Below, one piece after another: positions 8,540 to 17,250 of a DNA stretch of 64,000 bases. The stretch spans positions 62,001 to 126,000 of the forward strand of contig CAJUPZ010000003.1 in NCBI GenBank assembly GCA_910588065.1, in the 5' to 3' direction. The translations under genes and the position numbers were made by a program. The notes under the pieces were generated by a model. It worked only from the letters and a program-made list of their open reading frames with translations, did no database searches and was not told the DNA's origin. This DNA is from an uncultured Muribaculaceae bacterium (lineage in GTDB: Bacteria; Bacteroidota; Bacteroidia; Bacteroidales; Muribaculaceae). Numbering within the stretch: the stretch's first letter is position 1; every line of letters starts with the position of its first letter.

Positions 8540-8588
8540 AATACAAAGGTAGCCATTTCCGGCGGATCACACAAATGCAAAAGCCTAT
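8540..8588. repeat. 49-bp direct repeat, copy 2
   Basis: Identical to 7227-7275 except for one base. It lies 10 bp after the stop of the yhcG-like gene and 21 bp beyond the stop of the DUF6291-type gene. It carries the same minus-strand TTTG (8572-8575) and TACCTTTG (8544-8551), which here would fire antisense into the yhcG-like gene. Confidence 0.95.
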
Positions 8589-8609
8589 CATTTTGCAGTG
8601 GTTCTGCCT

Positions 8610-9161
8610 CTATTTCATGAAGGGAGCGACGTAGGCGCGCCATTTTGCGCGGGTGATGATGGAATTGCCGGCAAGATGGGCTACCACGCTGCTAAAGCGG
8701 GCACCAAATTCGTATGCCATACGCTCACGGGTGGGGAATTCCTCGGTAGGGTGTTCTCTCCACCAGTCGCTTATCTGCACGGCAAGTTCCTTCAGCAGCG
8801 GTTTGTCAAAACGCTTGAACTCTTTGAGGCCGGAGTTTGTCATCACCCAGTCAACCAGCAGATTGCCCTCGGCGCGGGTGTCAAGGTCTTCCGGCTCGGA
8901 TTCGGGGATGAATCCGGGACGCGGCGCGCGCTTGGCCTTGCGCTCGGCGGCCTTAATACGCTTGCGCTCAGCGCGTTTGTCAATATCTTCCATGATGTCG
9001 ATGAGCACTGCCTGCGCCTCGCGGCTTTTGAGGGGTATCTCGGTGCCGTCCTTGATATAGTTGGCAATAGCCTTGAAAACAGCGAGTTGCAGCGATTCGT
9101 CGAGGGTTTCGATGGCGTCGAGCCATTCGGTGCGGAAAGTGATGTTGGTCTTGGTTCTCAT
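8610..9161 (-). CDS. DUF6291-type protein (copy A)
   Basis: This 183-residue soluble protein begins MRTKTNITFRTEWLDAIETL, the N-terminal pattern of DUF6291 proteins found in Bacteroidetes and their mobile elements. A basic coiled-coil-like stretch (RAERKRIKAAERKAKRAPR) follows at about residues 64-82. The C-terminal part carries WWREHPTEEFPTRERMAYEFG. A second member at 31031-31600 shares the N-terminal pattern and the WWR.HPTEE.PT motif. Function is unknown; the N-terminal region resembles phage replication-protein N-termini, which is only a weak hint. Both copies share the same promoter/operator block and an upstream GC-rich repeat mosaic. It is separated from dnaG by the yhcG-like insert. 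Confidence 0.75.
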   Translation of the reverse strand: MRTKTNITFRTEWLDAIETLDESLQLAVFKAIANYIKDGTEIPLKSREAQAVLIDIMEDIDKRAERKRIKAAERKAKRAPRPGFIPESEPEDLDTRAEGNLLVDWVMTNSGLKEFKRFDKPLLKELAVQISDWWREHPTEEFPTRERMAYEFGARFSSVVAHLAGNSIITRAKWRAYVAPFMK

Positions 9162-9189
9162 AAATGTGTGTGTTTTTAGTATGATACTG

Positions 9190-9237
9190 CAAAGGTAAGA
9201 CGGGGATTGGCCGGATTTATGCGAATTTGCACATTTG
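9190..9237 (-). promoter_or_regulatory. promoter and operator-like block of DUF6291-type gene A
   Basis: The minus strand carries a TACCTTTG -7 box (9190-9197) and, 14 bp upstream, a 26-bp block (9212-9237) identical to 30962-30987 in front of the second copy. The block centres on TGCAAATTCGCA, a near-palindrome with one mismatched pair. It occupies the -33 region, where no TTTG is present, suggesting a regulator-bound site. Confidence 0.75.
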
Positions 9238-9264
9238 AGTTTTTAGTTGGAAGTTTTTAGTTTG

Positions 9265-9545
9265 GGTGGCGCCCGAGAAGGTCTCATAACATCGCCTCTC
9301 GCGAGGCTCCAAGGAGAGAGGGGGCATTGCTACCCCAGACCTCGCGCTGCGCGCTCGTGCTGGGGTTGTCCGTGACATCGCGCATCCTGCGCTCAGGCGT
9401 CTCCGACGCCATCACTAAGTGCGTGTAAAATGTGGTACCTCCGGCACCATCTACGTATGTGGTTTATAATCCGCGCACTACGTACGCGGCTAACAAAATA
9501 ATCGCGCATCCTGCGCTCCGCGTCTCCGACGCCATCACTCGCAGG
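9265..9545 (-). repeat. GC-rich repeat mosaic A
   Basis: This stretch fills most of the gap between the DUF6291-type gene and the response regulator and holds no plausible gene. Read on the minus strand it contains the words of mosaic B (30.2-30.95 kb): TTATTTTGTTAGCCGC (9486-9501), ATGGTGCCGGAGGTACCACA (9431-9450), two GGCGTCGGAGACG boxes, two GCGCAGGATGCGCGA boxes and a long hairpin whose ACCCCAG/CTGGGGT stem spans 9332-9366. Word order and orientation relative to the DUF6291-type gene are shared with B. Confidence 0.85.
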
Positions 9546-9581
9546 GCGGTTGGATGAGTGGGGCGCGATATATCGGCGTTC

Positions 9582-10271
9582 TTACAGGGTATACCGGACA
9601 GCCAGCATATAGCCGAAGCCGCGCTGATTGATGATGCTGATGTTCGGGTCGTGGCGGAAGGCGCGGCGGAGTTTGTGGATATATCCGTGGAGTGAATTGC
9701 GGTTGCTCACTTCATCACGCCCCCAGACAGCAATCATCAGTTCGGAAGCATCTACGGTCTTGCCAATGTTTAATGCCAACTTTTCCAATATCCGTGCCTC
9801 GATATTTGATATTGCCATCTCTTTTTCATTGAAAATCAGCAGTTGGTTTGTCGTATCGAATTTATAGGCGCCAACACTATATATCACATTCCCGGCAAGG
9901 CTATTAGCCTTGTTCCGCAGCAATGACTTTATCCTCACAAGCAGCTCACGAAGTTCAAACGGCTTTTTGAGGTAGTCGTTTGCGCCGATGCCAAAACCTT
10001 CCTCAACATCGTCAATCGTGCTCTTGGCCGTGAGGAAGATAATGGGCACACTGCCGGAAATGCGCCTTATCTCCTTAGCCATAGCAAATCCGTCAAGCCG
10101 CGGCATCATAACATCAGCTACAATGAGGTCGGCACCGTCAGTTTTGTATCTGGCAAGCCCTTCAATGCCGTCGAATGCTGCCACTACATCGTAGCCCTGC
10201 TGACGCAGAGTGTCGCAGACAATAAGTGAAAGGTCGCGCTCATCCTCAACAAAAAGTATCTTAGCTTTCAT
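9582..10271 (-). CDS. OmpR-family response regulator
   Basis: A 229-residue DNA-binding response regulator. The receiver domain has the acidic pair in LFVEDERDLS, the phospho-acceptor Asp in DLIVADVMMPRLDG (about residue 52) and the conserved Lys in YLKKPFELRELL. The C-terminal winged helix ends with RGFGYML. I start it at the ATG at 10271 (MKAKILFVEDE); the longer upstream reading lies inside the kinase gene. It overlaps the end of the kinase gene by 11 bp, so the two are translationally coupled. A likely target is the divergent outer-membrane gene at 11808, with a two-copy direct repeat in between. Confidence 0.93.
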   Translation of the reverse strand: MKAKILFVEDERDLSLIVCDTLRQQGYDVVAAFDGIEGLARYKTDGADLIVADVMMPRLDGFAMAKEIRRISGSVPIIFLTAKSTIDDVEEGFGIGANDYLKKPFELRELLVRIKSLLRNKANSLAGNVIYSVGAYKFDTTNQLLIFNEKEMAISNIEARILEKLALNIGKTVDASELMIAVWGRDEVSNRNSLHGYIHKLRRAFRHDPNISIINQRGFGYMLAVRYTL

Positions 10272-11655
10272 GGCTGCTGAATTTGATTGTGAATACGGAA
10301 CCGTGTCCTTCCTGACTCCTGACCGATATGCTCCAGCCCATCTTTTCAAGAATCTGCTTCACGTAATAAAGGCCGATTCCATAGCCGCGCACATCTTGAC
10401 GGTTGCCGTGCGGCACTCGGTAGAACTTATCAAAGATATAAGGCTGACTCTTTGCCGGAATGCCGATGCCATTGTCCGTAACCTCCATTTCGTCAGCACT
10501 TAACCTTATTTTGATTGCCACAGATTCACCCGAATATTTGATAGCATTGTCAATCAGATTGTTCAGCACATTGGAGAGATGCGATTTGTCGGCGGTTACA
10601 ACTACCTCTTCCTCTGACTGAATTTCAATTGAAATCTCTTTGTCACCCCTCATCCGCTGAGCCGCCGCTATCTCATCGGCAACCGCGGGCAACTCTATTC
10701 TCTCCGGCTTCAAGGTCATTGTTTTGCGCCGTTCCATACTCATGGCGAGTATATTTTCCACAAGTTCGCCAAGGCGCTTGAGTTGCTTCATGGCTATTGA
10801 GAGATAAGCCTCTTTCTTCTCCGGGTCATTGGCTGTGTCGTAATTGAGCAAAGCGTCATTGGCTGAGTATGCTATGGATATGGGCGTTTTCAGCTCGTGG
10901 GTCATATTGCCGACAAAATCGTCTTTCATCTCCTCTATTGTTCTGAGCCTGGAGACTGTGCGAAGCAGATAGATGAATGATATCGCAATAAGTATTATCA
11001 AAGCTACTGTTGAAATAACAATACCGCTCATTTGACGGAACACATAGCGGTGCGGGGAGGAATAATAGGCCACATATCTGTCGCCGGTGAGCATATTGTA
11101 GCATACGCTGACACTGTCAAGCGACTCAATCTGCCTTACACCGATGTTCCCGGCCTTGACGCAGCCCTGACCATCCACACTCAATACCGTGGCAATGTGA
11201 GTATCTATTCCTTTTCTTGCCAGTGACAACCGGAACAGACTATCCATGTCGGCTATACGCAGACTGAATATCGGGTCAACCGTCTGGTGGGCTCCGTAGC
11301 CTATTTCGCTGACCATGATGTCTGAATAGTTTGTACCCGGATCCAATGGCTCCTTCCTCACCTCAACCACATCACCGCTGCCATCGGTTACATAAACCAT
11401 AAGGGTATCCCCCTCAATGCTTCTTGACTGCGACAGGGATTTGCCTTTGTATGTCACAGCTGAATCAGGAGCTGGGTAGCGTTTGTAACGGTTAAGCACC
11501 TCATCGAGGTCGGCGTCCCTCAATGACTGTGCAATCAGTTCTTTTGTCTGGGTCTCAACCTTTCGGTAGAGGGTTGTGAGACATAATATATTGTAGCCCA
11601 ACAGCCCTACGAGAGCAATAATCAGTATCGAGCTTTTGATTCTGAAATTTTTCAT
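10261..11655 (-). CDS. membrane sensor histidine kinase
   Basis: This 464-residue kinase has a transmembrane helix at residues about 9-28, a periplasmic sensor of about 180 residues, a second helix (IVISTVALIILIAISFIYLL), then the HisKA domain with MTHELKTPISIAYS near residue 254. HATPase boxes are LIDNAIKYS (N), DNGIGIP (G1) and GYGIGLYYVK (G2). There is no obvious HAMP domain. The first gene of a two-gene operon with the response regulator, it reads away from the outer-membrane gene at 11808. The signal it senses cannot be read from the sequence. Confidence 0.92.
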   Translation of the reverse strand: MKNFRIKSSILIIALVGLLGYNILCLTTLYRKVETQTKELIAQSLRDADLDEVLNRYKRYPAPDSAVTYKGKSLSQSRSIEGDTLMVYVTDGSGDVVEVRKEPLDPGTNYSDIMVSEIGYGAHQTVDPIFSLRIADMDSLFRLSLARKGIDTHIATVLSVDGQGCVKAGNIGVRQIESLDSVSVCYNMLTGDRYVAYYSSPHRYVFRQMSGIVISTVALIILIAISFIYLLRTVSRLRTIEEMKDDFVGNMTHELKTPISIAYSANDALLNYDTANDPEKKEAYLSIAMKQLKRLGELVENILAMSMERRKTMTLKPERIELPAVADEIAAAQRMRGDKEISIEIQSEEEVVVTADKSHLSNVLNNLIDNAIKYSGESVAIKIRLSADEMEVTDNGIGIPAKSQPYIFDKFYRVPHGNRQDVRGYGIGLYYVKQILEKMGWSISVRSQEGHGSVFTIKFSSHES

Positions 11656-11705
11656 ATGCGAAAGTACCTATATTATTTTGTACTGCCACAAAACATATCG
11701 CCAAT

Positions 11706-11743
11706 TTAAGACTAAATAAGGGTGCGGTTAAGACTAAATAAGG
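11706..11743. promoter_or_regulatory. two direct repeats, candidate response-regulator operator
   Basis: TTAAGACTAAATAAGG occurs twice, at 11706-11721 and 11728-11743. The copies are exactly 22 bp apart, two helical turns. They lie between the divergent kinase and outer-membrane genes, just upstream of the promoter region of the latter. OmpR-family regulators bind tandem direct repeats on one DNA face, so this is the obvious operator candidate. Confidence 0.7.
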
Positions 11744-11775
11744 CCGGTTGCTGTGGTTGACAATCGAATCGGTGA

Positions 11776-11783
11776 TAATTTTG
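11776..11783 (+). promoter_or_regulatory. -7 box of the outer-membrane beta-barrel gene
   Basis: TAATTTTG matches TAnnTTTG, predicting a start near 11790 and a leader of about 18 nt. The -33 position lacks TTTG, as expected for an activator-dependent promoter with the direct repeats upstream. Confidence 0.6.
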
Positions 11784-11807
11784 CATAACTAAAATCATTT
11801 TACGGTT

Positions 11808-13844
11808 ATGAAGCGAATCTTTATCATATTCCTTGCTCTTACAGCCGTCAATTCCATGATGGCACAGAGTGAAATTACGGACAGCGTCGAAGGCCGTCAG
11901 CTCAACGAAGTTGTTGTTAAAGCCGAGAAGCCTCAAATCAAGGGGCATGACGGTATCATGATAGTTGACCTGCCTTATATCATAAAGGACAAGCCGGTTT
12001 CCAATATTTTGGAAGCCCTTGGCTATCTTCCCGGAGTGGTCAACAACAACGGCATGATTGGCCTCGCCGGGGCGTCTGATGTAACCATAATCCTCAATGG
12101 CGAATTGACAAACATGCCGGTGCAGAATCTGTATCAACTTCTATACACGACTCCTATAGACAGGCTGAAAACAGTGGAGGTAATGTACACCGCTCCGGCA
12201 AAGTATCATGTCAACGGTGCTGTGATAAACGTGGTGCTGAAAACTCCGACACCTCTCGATGGGCTACAAGGACAAATCCGCGCCGGATACAATCAGGCGC
12301 ATTACGGCTCATACGGCGGAGGATTGGCAGCAACTTACGCCGTAAAGGACTGGACTTTCGACCTCAACTATGGACTGTCACGTTCAAAGACATGGAATCA
12401 CGAGGAAACTTTCTCCAATCATCTGTTTGAGGGTCAGCGAACAATGATTGAAGACAATATGCGGCGTATCTCTAAAAGCTTGAATAACACAATCTATGCG
12501 GCTGCGACATTTAAAAGATTTCGGTTGACTTACAACGGACAGATAACCTCATCGGCAAAAGGCCAAAGCCTTTCTGACGGCACACTCGGCAGCTTCACCA
12601 ACAACTATACATACGATGGTCCGGTAAACTATCATAATATCGCCATGCGCTATTCGGCTTTGTTCGGGCTGACAGTCGGAGGCGATTACACTTTTTATGG
12701 AGAGAAGCGTGACCAATCTCTTTTTCATGGCAGCGATTACCTGTTGGGCGAGTTGAACAAACAGGACATCAACCGCTGGCACATATATCTCGACCAACAG
12801 CATCAGCTTGGCAAGTGGCAACTCAATTATGGCGCTGAGTATCAGAGAGCGGATGACAGCAGTTCACAGAAATCTGAGGGCTTGACCAGATTCTCAGGCA
12901 CAACAGCGGAGGATGTGGCCGATGCCTACATAGGGTTTCAGCGCTCTTTCGACTGGGGGCTGTCGTTCAACATGTCGGCAAAGGGCGAGTATTATCACAA
13001 CAACTACCGGCACAACTGGAATTTCATCCCACAACTCGGCGCCACCTATTACAAGAGACCGACAAGCATTTTACAGCTGAATCTGTCTACAATACGTGTC
13101 TATCCCTCATATTGGGAGCTGCGCAACGGCACATCGCATATCAATCCATATTCAAAAGTGTTGGGAAACCCGGCATTGCAGCCTTATCTCAACTATGCCG
13201 GGCAGTTGAGCTACATCTTCAAGCAGAAATATGTGGCCACGCTTTACGTGCAGTATGCCGACAAAGCCACAGTGCAGCTGCCATATCAGTCTCCCGATGA
13301 GTTGAGCCTTGTTTACCAGACCATCAACATGAATTATAAAAGTGTAATCGGGCTGAATCTTAACGTGCCGTTCAATGTGGGCTATATCTGGAATGCCACA
13401 GCTACATCCAACATCTTCAACCAAAGGGAGAAGGCTGACCGGTTTCACGACATCCGTTTTGACAACAAGAAATGGATATTCTACGGCGCTTTGAACAACT
13501 CATTCAAATTCACTCAGAGCTGTCCTGTTTCTCTTTCGGTCGACTTCGCATATATCTCCCCGTCGATTCAGGGACATGCAGGGCTTTCAGGCATATGGAA
13601 AGCTGATGCAGGCGTGAAATGGCAATTCGGCAAGAAGCGCAGTTGCGAGCTTGACCTGCAAGCCAACGACATATTCAACCGTTGGTCGCCGACAATGACA
13701 ATCAACCATGCCGGCCAGGACTACCGGATGAAAGTGCGGGATATGAGCCGCAACCTGAAGCTCACATTCATCTGGCGCTTCAATGGCTTCAAGCCAAAGA
13801 ACGATTCAGGCATCGACACCTCCCGCTTCGGCACCGGGAAATAG
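11808..13844 (+). CDS. outer-membrane beta-barrel family protein (TonB receptor-like)
   Basis: A 678-residue exported protein with a signal peptide (about residues 1-19, ending MMAQ). The plug-like domain includes QLNEVVVKAEKPQIKG and VSNILEALGYLPGVV, followed by a long beta-barrel rich in aromatic and Asn/Tyr strands. It fits the OMP_b-brl_3 group, barrels with a TonB-receptor plug but without the usual N-terminal carboxypeptidase-like repeat. No SusD partner lies nearby, so polysaccharide import is not implied. It faces a two-component system across 152 bp holding a direct-repeat operator, so it is probably that system's regulated output. Its 3' end meets the gene at 13854 nearly stop to stop. 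Confidence 0.88.
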   Translation: MKRIFIIFLALTAVNSMMAQSEITDSVEGRQLNEVVVKAEKPQIKGHDGIMIVDLPYIIKDKPVSNILEALGYLPGVVNNNGMIGLAGASDVTIILNGELTNMPVQNLYQLLYTTPIDRLKTVEVMYTAPAKYHVNGAVINVVLKTPTPLDGLQGQIRAGYNQAHYGSYGGGLAATYAVKDWTFDLNYGLSRSKTWNHEETFSNHLFEGQRTMIEDNMRRISKSLNNTIYAAATFKRFRLTYNGQITSSAKGQSLSDGTLGSFTNNYTYDGPVNYHNIAMRYSALFGLTVGGDYTFYGEKRDQSLFHGSDYLLGELNKQDINRWHIYLDQQHQLGKWQLNYGAEYQRADDSSSQKSEGLTRFSGTTAEDVADAYIGFQRSFDWGLSFNMSAKGEYYHNNYRHNWNFIPQLGATYYKRPTSILQLNLSTIRVYPSYWELRNGTSHINPYSKVLGNPALQPYLNYAGQLSYIFKQKYVATLYVQYADKATVQLPYQSPDELSLVYQTINMNYKSVIGLNLNVPFNVGYIWNATATSNIFNQREKADRFHDIRFDNKKWIFYGALNNSFKFTQSCPVSLSVDFAYISPSIQGHAGLSGIWKADAGVKWQFGKKRSCELDLQANDIFNRWSPTMTINHAGQDYRMKVRDMSRNLKLTFIWRFNGFKPKNDSGIDTSRFGTGK

Positions 13845-13853
13845 CGTCCTCAA

Positions 13854-16800
13854 TTACAGGGCGGCTTTGCGCTGCTCAATGAATTTCTTTTTTTCGGAGG
13901 CGGTGAATATTTCGGCTGTCTCACCCGGCTTGCGGATAAAGAGACGGCCGTTCTTGAACGGCACCACTCCCTTGAAGCGGTTGACAGAGATGCGGCAAAG
14001 CACTATGGAGTTTTCCATCTCCTCGAAATCGATGGATATGTAGTCGGGAAACAACGGCTGTCCATCAACAGTTGAGCCGATGTGCAGCCGCAGGCTGTCA
14101 TGTATCAGCAGCTGGAACTTATCCTCAATCTCGCGCAGGTCGTATTCCGAGCTGCCGTGGTTGAGATACTTGAAATCCTCCTCAAGTCCCTTGACATAGC
14201 CGGCGTTGTCCACACCTATATATAATGTGCCGCCGGAAGTGTTCAGGAATCCGGCGATTGACCGGGCTATTATCTCGCCCTGAGTCCTTTCGTCGGGCTG
14301 CATTCCACCGGCAGGATATATGATGGTGGTTTTAAACTCATGCTCGGTGTCCTCAACCACCGGCAGCCGGTTGTAGTCAATCTTGGTTTCGGGCAGGCTC
14401 AGCAGCATCTGTATTTTCTTTCTGATGCCGAGGCGTATATCCTCAGCGCTGAGTCCGTCAAGAAGATTGTAGGAGGTGACGAGCGAGTGGAGCGCTGACA
14501 GGGTTCTGTCCCAATACGGGCCGTCGGCTGTCACTGTCCTGGCCATGAATGCGGGGTTGTCGAGCCCGGCGAGCATCGCTACAATCTCTTTCTTTGAGCG
14601 CACATCGGGGGTAAGGTAGCTGACATTGCGGCATTCGGCAAGGCGCTCCTCTACCTTGATTATGTCAAGGACGCCATTCTTTGCAAAGAGCGAAATCTGC
14701 TCCTGAAGCCTCATGTTGAGCCTTATTGAATCGGAGCGCAGCCGGTCGCCGGCAAAATCGCTCATCAGCTTGGCCACCGCGAGGTCGTTGTAGCCCTCGA
14801 CAAGGTTCTTGCGCTGCAGGTGGGCGCACATTTCAAAAAGGAGCGACACATCCGATATCGACTCCGAACCTATAACCACCGGCTCAAGGCTCTCAATGTC
14901 AGGCTCGGCCGCATCTTCCTGAATATTCGAGTCCGGCTCCTCCTCGCCTACCGCTATACCTGACATCAGCTCGCGGAAAACATAGTTGCCGAAATCCTTC
15001 ATATTCAGCTCGCACGCTTTTCCGTATTCCTCGGGGTCTGCTACACTGATCACATCGGCGTTGACATACAGCTTTTCGCCGCGATCCTTCAGGTTCACAT
15101 TATTGACGCGCACAATCAGAGTATCGTCAACTGCGTATTGCCCTGATTTCTTGGAGATAAGAAGACTGTAGCCAAAATCGGACAGAGCCTTGTACTGCGT
15201 GCCTTTGGTGTCTGTGATTTTGGCAACGACATCTGTGCCGTCGTGCCAGTCCTTGCCGGCATCAACATAATTTTTGTCCCTCACATCCGAGGTTATTGAT
15301 ATCTTCGGTATGCCGTCGGCATTTATCTTCGTCACCACACCCTCAAGTATCAGGCGCCGTCCCTCGGAGTCAAGGAAGAGGTCAGACATCTTGCCGTAGT
15401 TGAGCGGAAAGTAGAAATCGAGTTCGAGAACAGCCTTCATATCCTCGTCAATCAGGGTGCAGTCAAACACCGGCTTGGCAGGCTGTGCCTGTCCGTCAAC
15501 AACAAACCGCACTATGCTGCCAACGCCAACCGAAGGCGAAATCATCTGGCTGACAGCCGCCTTCGGATGCTCGCCTATACATCTGTCAACCTCATCCCAT
15601 AGCAGCCGGTGGTTTGTCAACGCTATATCATTGTCGGCAGCCTTGCTCTGCAGTCGGCTCACATGGTTGAACGAAAAGGCAATTCCGGCGCAGATATTGC
15701 GTTTGAGAACATTTTTCAGCTCCACATCGCTCCATGCGGGAGACACATTGATGTTTTTGCCGGATATCTTTACGCGCACCTCCTCTCCCTCAAAAATAGC
15801 GCTCTGCTGAAGCGACGGCAGTGTGACAGCGGAGGGCAAAAGATGGTAGCACAGGTAGTTGATGTCGGATAGTGCTTTCCAACCAAACTCCACTGGGTTT
15901 TCATTGAGCCCTACAAAGCTGCGCAGCGCTGCGCCTACCATATCGGGGTTCACCTTGTCAGTGAGCAGATTAGCCAGGATGTACAGCAGCCCCCGGTGGC
16001 GGTCATAATCCTTCAGCTCGATATTCTTCTCCTGGCTCCACAGCAATTCTATTGCCAGGGCTTCGATGAGACGGCGCAACGAGGGGCGGTCGGACGGATT
16101 GATGTGCTCGCGCTGGTTTTCAATATATGTGCGCAGCACGCTCAGGAAAGACAAGCCGAAAAGCTCGAAGAAATCGCTCTCGGCATGGCGGTTTTTTATT
16201 ATGGAGAAAATCTCCGGTATATGCTCGTACTGCAGTCCGGGCTCTATGTTTAGAACACATATCATCACCTGCATACGCTCCTTGGGACGGTATATCCATC
16301 CGTTGCCGCGTATATTCTCAAGGGTGCGCACAATAAGCTCCTCCGCTTTTTTCTCGGCAACAAGTTTCGCCGCGTCAATATAGTGGTCAAGCTGATCCAC
16401 CACCAGACTCAGCCTCTCGCGCAGCGACAAGCCGTCATTGTCTGACGCCGCGAGCGGTTTGGCAAACGATGGTGTCTCCAGAATCATAGTGATGCACTCC
16501 TGCATCCTCTCAAGCCAGCAGATGCGGCGCATCGGGGCTGTTTTAAGCCATTGGGGCACAAACCTGAGCACTGATTCGGCTCCCCGGCACAGCCAGTCGA
16601 GCCCTTTGGTGCCCGACACCTGCAGCGCCTCTGTAAACGGACCCGAGTTCACCACCCTGCGCACTCCCCTGCTCCAGGGCTTGTCCTTGATAAAGGGGAG
16701 CTCCAGAATGTCCGACTCCGTATAGCTTGCATCGGAAACCGCCTTGTTCAGAGATATATAAGTAAGTCCAATACCCTCGCTGTCTATCTTTTCAATCTTA

Positions 16801-17168
16801 CATTTAACTGTATCAAAGCGTTTTATCTTGCTGTCATATATCTTGATATTAAAATGGCTTATATCATTGACATCATCACGCAGCGTCATATCACCCATAC
16901 ACGTACGCAACACCTTGAACTCATAAACCTTGCCTACCTCATATATCTGTGGCAGCACACTGGTGAGCGTCTGATGAAAATATCCGTTACCGTCATATAT
17001 ACATACAAGTTTTTCAGGCAGATTCTTTTCCTGGCACCTATAGGATTTGACCCTGTAGACAGACCCTTCACTACGTTCTCCGATATTAAACAACAAGCGC
17101 CCGGTCTCGCGCGACGCAACAAATTCTTTCTTGCCGAAGGTATATTCCTTTCCGACCTCGTAAGCCAT
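13854..17168 (-). CDS. large protein with C-terminal Schlafen AlbA_2 domain
   Basis: 1104 residues. The last 160 or so form an AlbA_2 (Schlafen, PF04326) domain: HEFKTTIIYPAG, then GGTLYIGVDNAGYVKGLEED, then LFIRKPGETAEIF. The N-terminal half has beta-rich segments that look like OB/S1-type folds (EVGKEYTFGKKEF, EVGKVYEFKVLR, and later DTLIVRVNNVNLKDRGEKLYV), which I infer rather than recognise as a named family. The middle is helical. AlbA_2 domains occur in bacterial regulators and defence-related proteins and in eukaryotic Schlafens that act on RNA or DNA. No partner gene lies in the same operon. An 11-bp inverted repeat sits 83 bp upstream of its start. Confidence 0.75.
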   Translation of the reverse strand: MAYEVGKEYTFGKKEFVASRETGRLLFNIGERSEGSVYRVKSYRCQEKNLPEKLVCIYDGNGYFHQTLTSVLPQIYEVGKVYEFKVLRTCMGDMTLRDDVNDISHFNIKIYDSKIKRFDTVKCKIEKIDSEGIGLTYISLNKAVSDASYTESDILELPFIKDKPWSRGVRRVVNSGPFTEALQVSGTKGLDWLCRGAESVLRFVPQWLKTAPMRRICWLERMQECITMILETPSFAKPLAASDNDGLSLRERLSLVVDQLDHYIDAAKLVAEKKAEELIVRTLENIRGNGWIYRPKERMQVMICVLNIEPGLQYEHIPEIFSIIKNRHAESDFFELFGLSFLSVLRTYIENQREHINPSDRPSLRRLIEALAIELLWSQEKNIELKDYDRHRGLLYILANLLTDKVNPDMVGAALRSFVGLNENPVEFGWKALSDINYLCYHLLPSAVTLPSLQQSAIFEGEEVRVKISGKNINVSPAWSDVELKNVLKRNICAGIAFSFNHVSRLQSKAADNDIALTNHRLLWDEVDRCIGEHPKAAVSQMISPSVGVGSIVRFVVDGQAQPAKPVFDCTLIDEDMKAVLELDFYFPLNYGKMSDLFLDSEGRRLILEGVVTKINADGIPKISITSDVRDKNYVDAGKDWHDGTDVVAKITDTKGTQYKALSDFGYSLLISKKSGQYAVDDTLIVRVNNVNLKDRGEKLYVNADVISVADPEEYGKACELNMKDFGNYVFRELMSGIAVGEEEPDSNIQEDAAEPDIESLEPVVIGSESISDVSLLFEMCAHLQRKNLVEGYNDLAVAKLMSDFAGDRLRSDSIRLNMRLQEQISLFAKNGVLDIIKVEERLAECRNVSYLTPDVRSKKEIVAMLAGLDNPAFMARTVTADGPYWDRTLSALHSLVTSYNLLDGLSAEDIRLGIRKKIQMLLSLPETKIDYNRLPVVEDTEHEFKTTIIYPAGGMQPDERTQGEIIARSIAGFLNTSGGTLYIGVDNAGYVKGLEEDFKYLNHGSSEYDLREIEDKFQLLIHDSLRLHIGSTVDGQPLFPDYISIDFEEMENSIVLCRISVNRFKGVVPFKNGRLFIRKPGETAEIFTASEKKKFIEQRKAAL

Positions 17169-17250
17169 GGTACAATAAATAATTGGTTTGCAAAATATTA
17201 TCCACGCCGGCAGACTTCACGGTCTGCCTGAACGTATCTGCCACAAAGTT

